DNA of 64,000 nucleotides from Arthrobacter sp. PvP023 (lineage in GTDB: Bacteria; Actinomycetota; Actinomycetes; Actinomycetales; Micrococcaceae), in the NCBI RefSeq assembly GCF_017832975.1, contig NZ_JAFIBI010000001.1, forward strand, positions 1,860,001-1,924,000, read 5' to 3'. Made by a program: the position numbers and the translations under genes. Within the stretch, counting starts at the first letter, position 1. Every line of letters starts with the position of its first letter. Of the stretch, positions 1 through 7,856 are shown piece after piece. A model generated the notes under the pieces. That model did not search any database, was not told the origin of the DNA, and saw only the letters and a list, made by a program, of their open reading frames with translations.

Positions 1-183
1 GGCCAACGGAATGACGACGTCGGTCCGCCGGGTCCGGACGGTGCATTCCGCCTGGTTGATTCCCACCAGGTCGCCCAGCGCATCCGTCAGGCCCTCCGAT
101 ATCCTGTAACGCACCACCACCCTTGTGCCCAGGGAGGCGCCTTCAAGGAACTGCCGGGGAGTGGGGATCTGCGAATTCACCAC
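1..183 (-). CDS. probable GNAT acetyltransferase, N-terminal part only
   Basis: Only the first 61 codons are present; the gene runs off the left edge. It opens with two consecutive GTG codons (183 or 180). The segment reads as a small beta-rich module with RVVVRYRISEGLTDALGDLV and VRTRRTDVVIPLA. From memory, this resembles the N-terminal domain of actinobacterial GNAT-family acetyltransferases often found beside fdxA. The catalytic domain is outside the window, so the assignment rests on a short stretch and on its position divergent from fdxA. No good Shine-Dalgarno is visible. Confidence 0.5.
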   Translation of the reverse strand, partial: MVNSQIPTPRQFLEGASLGTRVVVRYRISEGLTDALGDLVGINQAECTVRTRRTDVVIPLA

Positions 184-193
184 TTCATACTAG

Positions 194-226
194 GACGCCG
201 GGCTTGTATGACGCCGGGCTTTGTAT
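194..226. repeat. short tandem repeat upstream of fdxA
   Basis: GACGCCGGGCTTGTAT is followed directly by GACGCCGGGCTTTGTAT, one base longer, and then by a partial third copy GACGGGCTAG. The array lies in the gap between the divergent acetyltransferase and ferredoxin genes. No function is known; it could be replication slippage. Confidence 0.7.
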
Positions 227-281
227 GACGGGCTAGGTTCGCGGGAACAGGCTGGTAGATAATAGGCTCAGAAGTCAGCAG

Positions 282-323
282 CCCGGCGCTCAGGCCGGGA
301 GTGATATCCGGCCGAACGCCGGA
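282..323 (+). other. two consecutive stem-loops in the fdxA leader
   Basis: CCCGGC-GCTCAG-GCCGGG (282-299) is followed eight bases later by TCCGGC-CGAAC-GCCGGA (307-323). Both stems are perfect 6-bp GC-rich helices and end 24 bases before the fdxA start codon, just ahead of its ribosome binding site. They could stabilise the leader or modulate translation. There is no U-tract, so a terminator is unlikely. Confidence 0.45.
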
Positions 324-346
324 ACCAACGTGGAGAGGCAAGGGAC

Positions 347-673
347 GTGACGTACGTAATCGCGCAGCCGTGTGTAGATGTCAAGGACAAGGCATGTATT
401 GAGGAATGCCCCGTCGATTGCATCTACGAGGGTGAGCGGTCCCTCTACATTCATCCGGACGAATGCGTCGACTGCGGCGCCTGCGAACCGGTTTGCCCCG
501 TCGAAGCCATCTATTACGAGGATGACACCCCCGACGAGTGGGCCGACTACTACAAGGCCAACGTTGAATTCTTCGACGAGCTGGGCTCTCCCGGCGGTGC
601 CGCGAAGGTGGGCAACACGCACACCGACCACCCGATGATTGCCGCCCTGCCGCCCCAGAACCAGGATCACTGA
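347..673 (+). CDS. fdxA: 7Fe ferredoxin (3Fe-4S plus 4Fe-4S)
   Basis: This 108-residue cytosolic electron carrier has cysteines at 9, 17, 21, 25, 40, 43, 46 and 50. That spacing matches the classical seven-iron ferredoxins, where C9, C17 and C50 would hold the 3Fe-4S cluster and C21, C40, C43 and C46 the 4Fe-4S cluster. The acidic C-terminal half (EDDTPDEWADYY) is typical of actinobacterial FdxA. GTG is the start, with the purine-rich GAGAGGCAAGGGA just before it. It lies directly upstream of dapC, as in mycobacteria. Its electron partner cannot be told from this window. Confidence 0.95.
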   Translation: MTYVIAQPCVDVKDKACIEECPVDCIYEGERSLYIHPDECVDCGACEPVCPVEAIYYEDDTPDEWADYYKANVEFFDELGSPGGAAKVGNTHTDHPMIAALPPQNQDH

Positions 674-683
674 GGCGTCTGGC

Positions 684-1832
684 GTGACCTCCGCGGTACG
701 CAGCTTCGGACTCAGCCTGCCCGACTACCCATGGGAAGCCATGGCACCGTATCTTGCCAGGGCCGCGGAGCACCCCGGAGGGGCAGTCAACCTTTCCATC
801 GGAACCCCCGTGGACCATACGCCTGCCCTGATCCAGGAGGCGCTCCAGCGGGCCGCTGACGCCCCGGGGTACCCCACGGTGCATGGAACGCCGGCGCTCC
901 GCGCAGCGATCGCGGATTGGTTCGCGCGCCGCCGCGGCGTTCCCGGGCTGGACCCCCGGGACGTGATGCCCACCGTCGGGTCCAAGGAACTTGTGGCCTG
1001 GCTGCCGTTCCTTTTGGGGCTGAAGCCCGGAGACGTCGTCGTCCGTCCGACGGTTGCCTACCCCACGTACGACATCGGGGCGTCATTCGCCGGCGCTGAA
1101 CAGATCGCCGCCGACGACCTTGATGAACTGGATGACGAGACGCGGCAGCGCGTCCGGCTCGTCTGGGTCAACTCGCCGGCCAACCCCACCGGAAGCGTCC
1201 GTGACGCCGCGTCGTTGAAGCGGATCGTGGACCAGGCCCGCGAGGTAGGCGCCGTGGTTGCTTCCGACGAATGCTATGCGGAACTCGGCTGGGGGGAGTG
1301 GGACGTCCAGCGCGGCGGCCACCCGGTGCCCAGCATCCTGGACCCCCGCGTTGCCGGAACATCACATGACGGCCTGCTCGCGGTGTATTCGCTGAGCAAA
1401 CAGTCGAACCTTGCGGGGTACCGTGCCGCGTTCGTCGCGGGCGATCCGGTGATCATGGCCAACCTGGTGAACAGCCGGAAACACGCGGGCATGATCGTTC
1501 CCTATCCGGTGCAGGAAGCCATGCGGGTCGCACTGGGGGACGACGCCCACGTAGAGGCACAGAAAGACCTTTACCGCGGACGGCGGGAACGGATAGTTCC
1601 CGCACTTGAGGCCTTCGGGCTGGCAATCCACGAGTCCAGGGCCGGGCTCTACCTGTGGTGCACTGCCGGCGAGGCCACGTGGGACACCGTGGGCAGGCTG
1701 GCCGAACTCGGAATCGTGGTGGGGCCCGGCGTCTTCTACGGCGACGCCGGCAACGGGTTCATCCGGGTGGCGCTGACCGCCGCGGACGAGCGGATCGACG
1801 CGGCAGTGGCCCGGCTGACCGCCGGCGCTTAG
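684..1832 (+). CDS. dapC: N-succinyldiaminopimelate aminotransferase (actinobacterial DapC)
   Basis: This 382-residue fold-type I PLP aminotransferase most likely converts N-succinyl-2-amino-6-ketopimelate to N-succinyl-diaminopimelate in the lysine and peptidoglycan pathway. The PLP lysine is K239 in SLSKQSNLAGYR, and NSPANPTG is the usual substrate/PLP loop. The GTG at 684 is preferred because GAGG sits about 8 bases upstream and homologous sequence begins at VTSAVRSFGLSLPDYPWE; an ATG 45 bases upstream lies inside fdxA. The fdxA-dapC pairing is conserved in actinobacteria. dapD and dapE lie 5-6 kb away in this window. Confidence 0.9.
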   Translation: MTSAVRSFGLSLPDYPWEAMAPYLARAAEHPGGAVNLSIGTPVDHTPALIQEALQRAADAPGYPTVHGTPALRAAIADWFARRRGVPGLDPRDVMPTVGSKELVAWLPFLLGLKPGDVVVRPTVAYPTYDIGASFAGAEQIAADDLDELDDETRQRVRLVWVNSPANPTGSVRDAASLKRIVDQAREVGAVVASDECYAELGWGEWDVQRGGHPVPSILDPRVAGTSHDGLLAVYSLSKQSNLAGYRAAFVAGDPVIMANLVNSRKHAGMIVPYPVQEAMRVALGDDAHVEAQKDLYRGRRERIVPALEAFGLAIHESRAGLYLWCTAGEATWDTVGRLAELGIVVGPGVFYGDAGNGFIRVALTAADERIDAAVARLTAGA

Positions 1833-2080
1833 CGGCTACGGGTCCGTAACAATGGTGTGACACGCAACACAACGGGGGCGTTTTCGAGGCATTTAGGCAC
1901 TACCGGATTAGTGTCACCTTGCCTTGGAGCGGTACTTTTTAACTGACTATCAATGGTGGCTTTCTACAAGAAGGCAGCCCGGCCGTTGGAATCCCTGCCT
2001 TGCAGGCTCCTCGGGCGGCTCCACCGGAGGTTGGATCAAGCTTTCTACAGAGAGGCCCTGGCGCCTCATGAGGAGACTCC
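1833..2080 (+). other. gltA upstream region with a spaced direct repeat
   Basis: This 248-bp gap before citrate synthase contains GCTTTCTACA twice (1959-1968 and 2040-2049), each followed by a similar AGAAGGC/GAGAGGC stretch. It also has an interrupted inverted repeat, GTGACAC near 1855 and GTGTCAC near 1911. I could not fix a convincing -35/-10 pair. The region probably holds the gltA promoter and regulator sites. Confidence 0.35.
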
Positions 2081-3364
2081 ATGACTGAGACCACCAGCGC
2101 AACCCTGCGCCATGCGGGCGGCGAACTCGAACTCCCGCGCATCAAGGTTGTAGAAGGAAACGAAGGCTATGACGTTTCCAAACTGCTGAAGCAGACAGGC
2201 GCCGTTGCCTTTGACCCCGGTTTCATGAACACCGCGGCCACCACTTCGGCCATCACCTACATCGACGGCGATGCCGGAATCCTGCGGTACCGCGGGTACC
2301 CGATCGAGCAGCTGGCCCAGCACTCCAGCTTCCTGGAAGTTTCCTACCTGCTGATCTACGGCAACCTGCCGACGCCCACCGAGCTGGATGCCTTCGACCA
2401 GCGCATCCGCCGCCACACCCTGCTGCATGAAGAGCTCAAGGGCTTCTTCGGCGGCTTCCCGCGCGACGCACACCCGATGCCCGTACTGTCCTCGGCCGTG
2501 TCCGCCCTCTCCACCTTCTACCAGGACTCCCTGGACCCCTTCAACGCCGAGCATGTGGAAGTGTCCACCTACCGGCTCCTGGCCAAGATGCCGGTCATCG
2601 CTGCCTACGCATTGAAGAAGAGCATCGGCCAGCCCATGCTCTACCCGGACAACTCCATGAACCTCGTGGAGAACTTCCTGCGCCTCAGCTTTGGGCTTCC
2701 GGCCGAGCAGTACGAACTGGACCCGGTCATGGTCAAGGCCCTGGACCTTCTCCTGATCCTGCATGCGGACCACGAGCAGAACTGTTCCACGTCCACGGTG
2801 CGCCTGGTGGGTTCGTCCAACGCCAACCTCTTCGCCTCCGTATCTGCAGGTATCAACGCACTGTTCGGCCCTGCCCACGGCGGCGCCAACGAGGCAGTGC
2901 TCAAGATGCTGCGCCAGATCCAGACCGAGGGCATCAAGCCTGAGGACTACATGGAGAAGGTCAAGAACAAGGAAGACGGCGTCCGCCTCATGGGCTTCGG
3001 TCACCGCGTCTACAAGAACTACGATCCGCGGGCCAGGATCGTCAAGGACACGGCACACGAAGTGCTCGGCAAGCTTGGCGGCAACGACGAACTGCTGGAC
3101 ATCGCCATGCGCCTCGAAGAGAAGGCCCTGGGCGACGACTACTTCATCCAGCGCAAGCTCTACCCGAACGTGGACTTCTACACCGGCCTGATCTACAAGG
3201 CCATGGGCTTCCCGGAAAAGATGTTCACGGTCCTCTTTGCGATCGGCCGCCTGCCGGGCTGGATTGCCCAGTGGCGCGAAATGATCAACGATCCCAGCAC
3301 CAAGATCGGCCGTCCGCGCCAGCTCTACACAGGAGAGCCGGAGCGCAACTACCCGGCCAGCTAG
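2081..3364 (+). CDS. gltA: citrate synthase
   Basis: This 427-residue type II citrate synthase condenses oxaloacetate and acetyl-CoA at the entry of the TCA cycle. Catalytic motifs are visible: histidine in GPAHGGANEAVL (about residue 266), histidine in GFGHRVYKNYDPR (about 308) and aspartate in NVDFYTG (about 365). The length and N-terminal domain fit the hexameric bacterial form rather than methylcitrate synthase. ATG is preceded by GAGGAG at a proper distance. The gene is monocistronic, bounded by a long upstream region and a very strong terminator. Confidence 0.97.
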   Translation: MTETTSATLRHAGGELELPRIKVVEGNEGYDVSKLLKQTGAVAFDPGFMNTAATTSAITYIDGDAGILRYRGYPIEQLAQHSSFLEVSYLLIYGNLPTPTELDAFDQRIRRHTLLHEELKGFFGGFPRDAHPMPVLSSAVSALSTFYQDSLDPFNAEHVEVSTYRLLAKMPVIAAYALKKSIGQPMLYPDNSMNLVENFLRLSFGLPAEQYELDPVMVKALDLLLILHADHEQNCSTSTVRLVGSSNANLFASVSAGINALFGPAHGGANEAVLKMLRQIQTEGIKPEDYMEKVKNKEDGVRLMGFGHRVYKNYDPRARIVKDTAHEVLGKLGGNDELLDIAMRLEEKALGDDYFIQRKLYPNVDFYTGLIYKAMGFPEKMFTVLFAIGRLPGWIAQWREMINDPSTKIGRPRQLYTGEPERNYPAS

Positions 3365-3392
3365 CCGGGTCGAACTACACCGGTGACCAAAG

Positions 3393-3439
3393 AACGACGC
3401 CGGCTGTGCACCTTGGGTGCGCAGCCGGCGTCGTTTTTT
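3393..3439 (+). terminator. rho-independent terminator of gltA
   Basis: AACGACGCCGGCTG pairs perfectly with CAGCCGGCGTCGTT, and the stem continues inward through TGCACC/GGTGCG to a 3-base loop. The helix is about 20 bp and is followed by TTTTTT. It lies between gltA and the convergent galE, so it may also slow antisense transcription. Confidence 0.95.
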
Positions 3440-3461
3440 CTGGTGATCGAGCCTGTCGAGA

Positions 3462-4475
3462 TCAGGAGTTGTAGCCCAGCGGGTTGTTCTTCTGCCAGCG
3501 CCAGTGGTCCTCGCACATCTGGTCCACCGTCTTGGTGGTGGACCAGCTCAGGTCGGCCAGCGCGGACGTGGCATCAGCCCAGAACGCCGGAAGGTCTCCC
3601 GCCCGGCGGCCGGTGATCTCGTAGGGGAGCTCGTGGCCCACGGCCTTTTCGAAGGAACGCAGAACTTCCAGGACGGAAGATCCCTTGCCGGAGCCGAGGT
3701 TCCAGCGGAAGACTCCGGTACGGTCAGCCACGTGGTTGAGGGCCGCGACGTGGCCTTCGGCCAGATCCACGACGTGGATGTAGTCACGCAGGCAGGTTCC
3801 GTCAGGAGTGTCGTAGTCGCCGCCGAAGACCATCAGCTTCTCGCGGCGGCCCACGGCGACCTGGGCGATAAACGGAACCAGGTTGTTGGGGATGCCCTGG
3901 GGGTCTTCGCCGATCCGGCCGGACGGGTGTGCTCCCACCGGGTTGAAGTACCGGAGGAGTGCGATGTGCCAGCGGGTGTCTGCGGCTCCGAGGTCCGAGA
4001 GGATGTCCTCGATCTGTTCCTTGGTCCGGCCGTAGGGATTGTTGGCGCCGATCTCCATCTTTTCCACGTAGGGGATGGGATTGTGCTCGCCATACACGGT
4101 AGCGGAGGAGCTGAACACCAGGGAGCGGACGTCATACCGGTCCATGACGCGGATCAGGTTCAGCGTGCCGACGAGGTTGTTGTAGTAATACTTCAGCGGC
4201 TCCCGAACGGATTCGCCCACGGCCTTGAGTCCGGCGAAGTGGATCACTGCATCGATCCGGTCCTGCGCGAAGACAGCGTCCACGGCCGCCTCGTCCACGA
4301 GGTCCACGTTGTGGAACACCGCCTCCTTGCCGCTGAGCTCGGCTACGCGGCGCAGCGATTCTTCGCTTGAATTGACCAGGTTGTCGATGACCACTACCTC
4401 ATGGCCGGCTTCCTGCAGGGACAGAACAGTGTGGGACCCGATGTAGCCGGTGCCGCCCGTAACCAGAATTCTCAT
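3462..4475 (-). CDS. galE: UDP-glucose 4-epimerase
   Basis: This 337-residue extended SDR enzyme interconverts UDP-glucose and UDP-galactose. The NAD-binding motif GGTGYIGSH starts at residue 7. The catalytic pair is Y148 and K152 in NPYGRTKEQ, and the upstream SSSATVYG supplies the Ser/Thr. The open frame extends further upstream, but MRILVTGG is the natural start. A TAGCGT -10 box ends 7 bases before this ATG, which suggests a leaderless transcript. The gene is convergent with gltA and divergent from a TetR gene. Confidence 0.93.
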   Translation of the reverse strand: MRILVTGGTGYIGSHTVLSLQEAGHEVVVIDNLVNSSEESLRRVAELSGKEAVFHNVDLVDEAAVDAVFAQDRIDAVIHFAGLKAVGESVREPLKYYYNNLVGTLNLIRVMDRYDVRSLVFSSSATVYGEHNPIPYVEKMEIGANNPYGRTKEQIEDILSDLGAADTRWHIALLRYFNPVGAHPSGRIGEDPQGIPNNLVPFIAQVAVGRREKLMVFGGDYDTPDGTCLRDYIHVVDLAEGHVAALNHVADRTGVFRWNLGSGKGSSVLEVLRSFEKAVGHELPYEITGRRAGDLPAFWADATSALADLSWSTTKTVDQMCEDHWRWQKNNPLGYNS

Positions 4476-4488
4476 GGACCCAACGCTA
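4476..4488 (-). promoter_or_regulatory. -10 box of galE, leaderless
   Basis: On the minus strand TAGCGT is followed by 7 bases and the ATG. Transcription would start at or next to the start codon. No clear -35 is visible. Confidence 0.5.
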
Positions 4489-4556
4489 TCCCAATTCATC
4501 AGGCTTCCGCCCGTGTTGCCCACACCTTGGCGGCACAACTGTGCTAAATAATAGGG

Positions 4557-5177
4557 GTGCCCAAAATTGTTGATGCCGCAGTCCGGCGCCAGGAAGTTGT
4601 CGAAGCAGTTTTTAGAATCATCGCGGCGGACGGGCTGGAACGGGCGTCCCTGCGTGAGGTAGCTGACGAGGCTGGACTGGCGGTAGGTTCCGTCCGCCAT
4701 TACTTCGCCAGCAGCGACGACTTGCTGGCCCATTCCTTTGGCGTTGTGGTGGACAGGATCACCGGCAGGCTGGACGTAGCCCGGGAGCACCTCAGCCGGC
4801 AGGACCCCGGGACACCCGGGCACGCCGAGGGCGTGTTAACCCTGCTGGGCCAGTTCCTCCCGCTGGACGAGGAGCGGGCAGTGGACGCATGTGTCTGGAT
4901 GGCGTTCAAGAATGCCGCGCGGATCAGGCCTTTCCTGGCCGCCGAGGCCGACCGCAGCCACCGCGCTGTTGCCGCCGTCGTGGGGTGGCTGATTATGGAA
5001 CTCCGGGGACCCGGAGAAACGGGGGACGGCGACGGTCACCAGGCCCTGGTCACCGAGGCGGAGAGGCTGCTGGCGACCTTGGACGGATTGACGATGCACG
5101 CCCTACTGCAACCGGAATGGATGACGGCCGAGATGTGCCGGGACGTCCTGTCATCGCATCTGCAGAGTCTGGGCTAG
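4557..5177 (+). CDS. TetR/AcrR family transcriptional regulator
   Basis: This 206-residue protein has an N-terminal helix-turn-helix: ASLREVADEAGLAVGSVRHYF (about residues 28-48) is the recognition region, closing with the RHYF typical of TetR proteins. The remaining 150 residues are the ligand and dimer domain and give no hint of the ligand. The start is GTG. CTAAAT sits 7 bases before it and no Shine-Dalgarno stands out, so it may be leaderless. It diverges from galE across 81 bp, but regulation of galE is only a possibility. Confidence 0.85.
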   Translation: MPKIVDAAVRRQEVVEAVFRIIAADGLERASLREVADEAGLAVGSVRHYFASSDDLLAHSFGVVVDRITGRLDVAREHLSRQDPGTPGHAEGVLTLLGQFLPLDEERAVDACVWMAFKNAARIRPFLAAEADRSHRAVAAVVGWLIMELRGPGETGDGDGHQALVTEAERLLATLDGLTMHALLQPEWMTAEMCRDVLSSHLQSLG

Positions 5178-5253
5178 TCTTCAACCAGCCATTAACGTCG
5201 CTAGTCATCAGGAATACACTAGGACAGTAAACATGCCAAGGGAGGCCATTCGG

Positions 5254-5865
5254 ATGCACCAAACAGGCGGTCCTGGCTGGCGAATCACCATGGACACCTC
5301 GGGTCCTATGCTCATCGCGCTTTATGTTCGCGACGCCGCAGGTCTCAACTCCGCCGGGCGTCCGGCGCTTTGCCATTTGGCACCCAAAATCCGTCCGGTG
5401 GACCACACCAGCCTCACCTCCGAAGTAGGCGGAATCAGTGCGCTGAAGACGGAATGGGAGGCCTGGTGGGAGCAGCTGCTCAAGGCGCATCCCCAAATGA
5501 CCCCGGACGTAACGCCGCCGGACTTCGAGGCCTTTGGCAACTCTCCGGCTCTTCAGCGCGTGCTGCAGGCCCACTTCGGTTCGGCCCTGACGTGGGCACG
5601 GGAGCGCCGTGCTGAATACGCGGCGCTCGAAGCCGAACGGGAGGCCAGCGGCGCCCCTCAACTCCTCGGCGACATGGTGGAGGACCGCCTGCTGGAAGTG
5701 GGCCGCGGTTCGCGTGACTTTACGTTGACCATCATCGAACTTCCGCTGACGGAACCAAGGGCGTGGTACCTGGAGCCGGACAAGATCATCATGAGCAAGG
5801 AACTGCTCTCCCAGCCAGAGGTGTTCCGAAGCTACGTCCAACCCGTGGTGGAACTGCTCGTCTGA
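5254..5865 (+). CDS. conserved hypothetical protein
   Basis: The 203-residue protein is not recognised. No signal peptide, membrane segment or cofactor motif is visible. It has a beta-rich start (WRITMDTSGPMLIALYVRD), a helical charged centre (ALTWARERRAEYAALEAERE) and a C-terminal stretch ending QPVVELLV. The ATG at 5254 is chosen over an in-frame ATG 21 bases upstream because GGGAGG lies 8 bases before it. It is convergent, with a 3-bp gap, to the secreted transglycosylase-like gene. It may be a lineage-specific Micrococcaceae protein. Confidence 0.65.
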   Translation: MHQTGGPGWRITMDTSGPMLIALYVRDAAGLNSAGRPALCHLAPKIRPVDHTSLTSEVGGISALKTEWEAWWEQLLKAHPQMTPDVTPPDFEAFGNSPALQRVLQAHFGSALTWARERRAEYAALEAEREASGAPQLLGDMVEDRLLEVGRGSRDFTLTIIELPLTEPRAWYLEPDKIIMSKELLSQPEVFRSYVQPVVELLV

Positions 5866-5868
5866 CCG

Positions 5869-6720
5869 TCAGGGAACCCCGGCGGCGACGGTGACCGTGA
5901 CCTGGCCGGACTGGTCACCCGAAGGCTGCCAGCCGTTCCTGGACGCCCGGTCCCAGCTGCGGCCATCCACTCCGACCTCCGTCACCGACAGGGACTTCGC
6001 GTTCGCCACAGCCCACTGCGCAACGGCCCACGCCCCGCTGCCTTCCGCCTGCAGCACGATCGTCCTGCCGTCTGCCGAAGCCTGGAGGTTCCCGAAAGCG
6101 GCGTTCATTTCGGCGAGAACGGCCTGGACATCACCTGAACCCTCCGGTGACTTGAGCGTACAGTCCAGCGCAGCGGGGGACTGGCCGGTCAGGGCAGAGG
6201 CAAAGGCCCGGCCCATATCCTCATGCTCCGCGTAAGCTGCGGGGTAGGCCGAGCGCTGGACCTGCTGCGCGGCGGCCGTGACTTCCAACGACTCATACCC
6301 CGGGATCTTCACCAGGGCGTCGTAGAAGGCCCCGGTCGAATAGTAGGGGTCCATCACCTGTTCCTCGGTGCCCCAGCCCTGCGAGGGGCGCTGCTGGAAC
6401 AGGCCGCGCGAATCCGGCCCCGCCTTGTCCCCGTGCTCGATGTTGCGCAGCTTGGATTCCTGCATGGCCGTGGCCAAAGCGATGCTCGCCGCCCTGGGCG
6501 GCAGCCCGCGGCGCACGGCGACAGCGCTGATCAGGGCCGCGTTCGCCGCCTGGTCAGTGGCCAGGTCGGCCTTCCGTGACCCGACGGCGGCGGTGCACTT
6601 CTCGGCAATGAGCGTCTCCGAGCGCTGGATAAAGGCCACGGCAGTGTAGATGCCGCCGGCAATCAGGGCCAGGGCCAGCCCCAGTACTAGCAGGCGGCGC
6701 AGGCCGCGTCTCCGTGACAC
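5869..6720 (-). CDS. membrane-anchored lytic transglycosylase-like protein
   Basis: The 283-residue protein has a basic start (MSRRRGLRR) and one hydrophobic segment (residues 9-30), so it is probably anchored and extracytoplasmic. The region ALATAMQESKLRNIEHGDKAGPDSRGLFQQRP is typical of lysozyme/SLT folds: the E of MQESKL would be the catalytic acid and SRGLFQQRP the following strand motif. Related proteins are sometimes mislabelled heavy metal transporters. The start is GTG with GAGGGAG upstream. It may trim peptidoglycan. It lies downstream of dapD on the same strand, with a 54-bp gap. Confidence 0.7.
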   Translation of the reverse strand: MSRRRGLRRLLVLGLALALIAGGIYTAVAFIQRSETLIAEKCTAAVGSRKADLATDQAANAALISAVAVRRGLPPRAASIALATAMQESKLRNIEHGDKAGPDSRGLFQQRPSQGWGTEEQVMDPYYSTGAFYDALVKIPGYESLEVTAAAQQVQRSAYPAAYAEHEDMGRAFASALTGQSPAALDCTLKSPEGSGDVQAVLAEMNAAFGNLQASADGRTIVLQAEGSGAWAVAQWAVANAKSLSVTEVGVDGRSWDRASRNGWQPSGDQSGQVTVTVAAGVP

Positions 6721-6774
6721 GGGGCTACTCCCTCAGGCCCTGGACGGGCCGGTTGACTTCTTTGGGCGGCGGAC

Positions 6775-7806
6775 TCAGTTGGCGTGGAGTGCCTCGTTGA
6801 GTTCCACTGTCTGGCCCTTGCGGGGGAGCACTTCAACAGCGCCGCTCGCGGAATTGCGGCGGAACAACAGGTTGGGCACACCGGAGAGCTCAACTGCCTT
6901 GACCACCCTGGTGGTGTCCTCACCGTCGGCGTCCTTCGGTCCGATCACGCGCACGCGGGTCCCGGCCGTGACATACAGGCCGGCCTCCACTACCGAGTCG
7001 TCGCCGATACTGATGCCCACACCGGAGTTTGCACCCAGCAGCACACGTTCGCCGAGGGAGATTTTCTCCTTGCCGCCGCCGGACAGGGTGCCCATGATCG
7101 ACGCGCCGCCGCCCACATCGGTGCCGTCGCCCGTGACGACACCCGCTGAGATGCGGCCTTCGACCATGGAGGTGCCCAGGGTGCCGGCGTTGAAGTTGAC
7201 GAACCCTTCGTGCATTACCGTGGTGCCCTCGGCAAGGTACGCGCCAAGCCGGACGCGGTCAGCGTCGGCGATCCGGACACCTGCAGGCACCACATAGTCC
7301 ACCATGCGGGGGAACTTGTCCACGCCGTAGACCGTCACGGCGCCGCGCTTGCGCAGCTTGGCCCGGGTCATTTCGAAGCCGTCAACGGCAGCCGGGCCGA
7401 AGTTCGTCCACACGACGTTGGGGAGCTTGCCGAAAATGCCGTCCAGGTTGATGGTGTTGGGCCGGACCAGCCGGTGCGAGAGCAGGTGCAGGCGCAGGTA
7501 GGCGTCCGCGGTATCGGCGGGGGCTTCGTCCAGGTGGACCTGGACAAACACAACCTGCTGTTCCGTCCCGCGGTCCGCGTCGGCGCCGGCGGCAGCGATC
7601 TCGGCCAGCACGGGATCGGCGCTTTCCACATTCCGGAGGCTGTCCGCTGCTGTTCCAAGGGACGGCGCGGGGAACCAGACGTCCAGCACCGTAGCCTCGC
7701 CGTTACGGGTGGAAATGGTGGCCACACCGTAGCCATAGGCGGAGCGGGCGTCGGCGGACGCGGAATTGTCAGCGGGCACGGCGGAAGCAGCAGCGGTTTC
7801 AGTCAT
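6775..7806 (-). CDS. dapD: tetrahydrodipicolinate N-succinyltransferase
   Basis: This 343-residue enzyme uses succinyl-CoA to make N-succinyl-2-amino-6-ketopimelate, the first step of the succinylase branch of lysine and DAP synthesis. The second half shows the hexapeptide left-handed beta-helix ([21 protein letters not shown], then [22 protein letters not shown]). The large N-terminal domain is characteristic of the actinobacterial DapD type. It diverges from dapE across 50 bp, and both genes have a TAGACT -10 box 6 bases before the start codon. Confidence 0.93.
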   Translation of the reverse strand: MTETAAASAVPADNSASADARSAYGYGVATISTRNGEATVLDVWFPAPSLGTAADSLRNVESADPVLAEIAAAGADADRGTEQQVVFVQVHLDEAPADTADAYLRLHLLSHRLVRPNTINLDGIFGKLPNVVWTNFGPAAVDGFEMTRAKLRKRGAVTVYGVDKFPRMVDYVVPAGVRIADADRVRLGAYLAEGTTVMHEGFVNFNAGTLGTSMVEGRISAGVVTGDGTDVGGGASIMGTLSGGGKEKISLGERVLLGANSGVGISIGDDSVVEAGLYVTAGTRVRVIGPKDADGEDTTRVVKAVELSGVPNLLFRRNSASGAVEVLPRKGQTVELNEALHAN

Positions 7807-7818
7807 GGTCCCAGTCTA
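7807..7818 (-). promoter_or_regulatory. -10 box of dapD, leaderless
   Basis: TAGACT on the minus strand is followed by six bases and ATG. It mirrors the identical hexamer in front of dapE. Confidence 0.6.
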
Positions 7819-7844
7819 TCGAGAGGCGGGAGCAGGTCTCGAAC

Positions 7845-7856
7845 TAGACTGTCATC
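7845..7856 (+). promoter_or_regulatory. -10 box of dapE, leaderless
   Basis: TAGACT is followed by GTCATC and the GTG start. There is no Shine-Dalgarno, and the expected transcription start coincides with the G of GTG. Confidence 0.6.
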
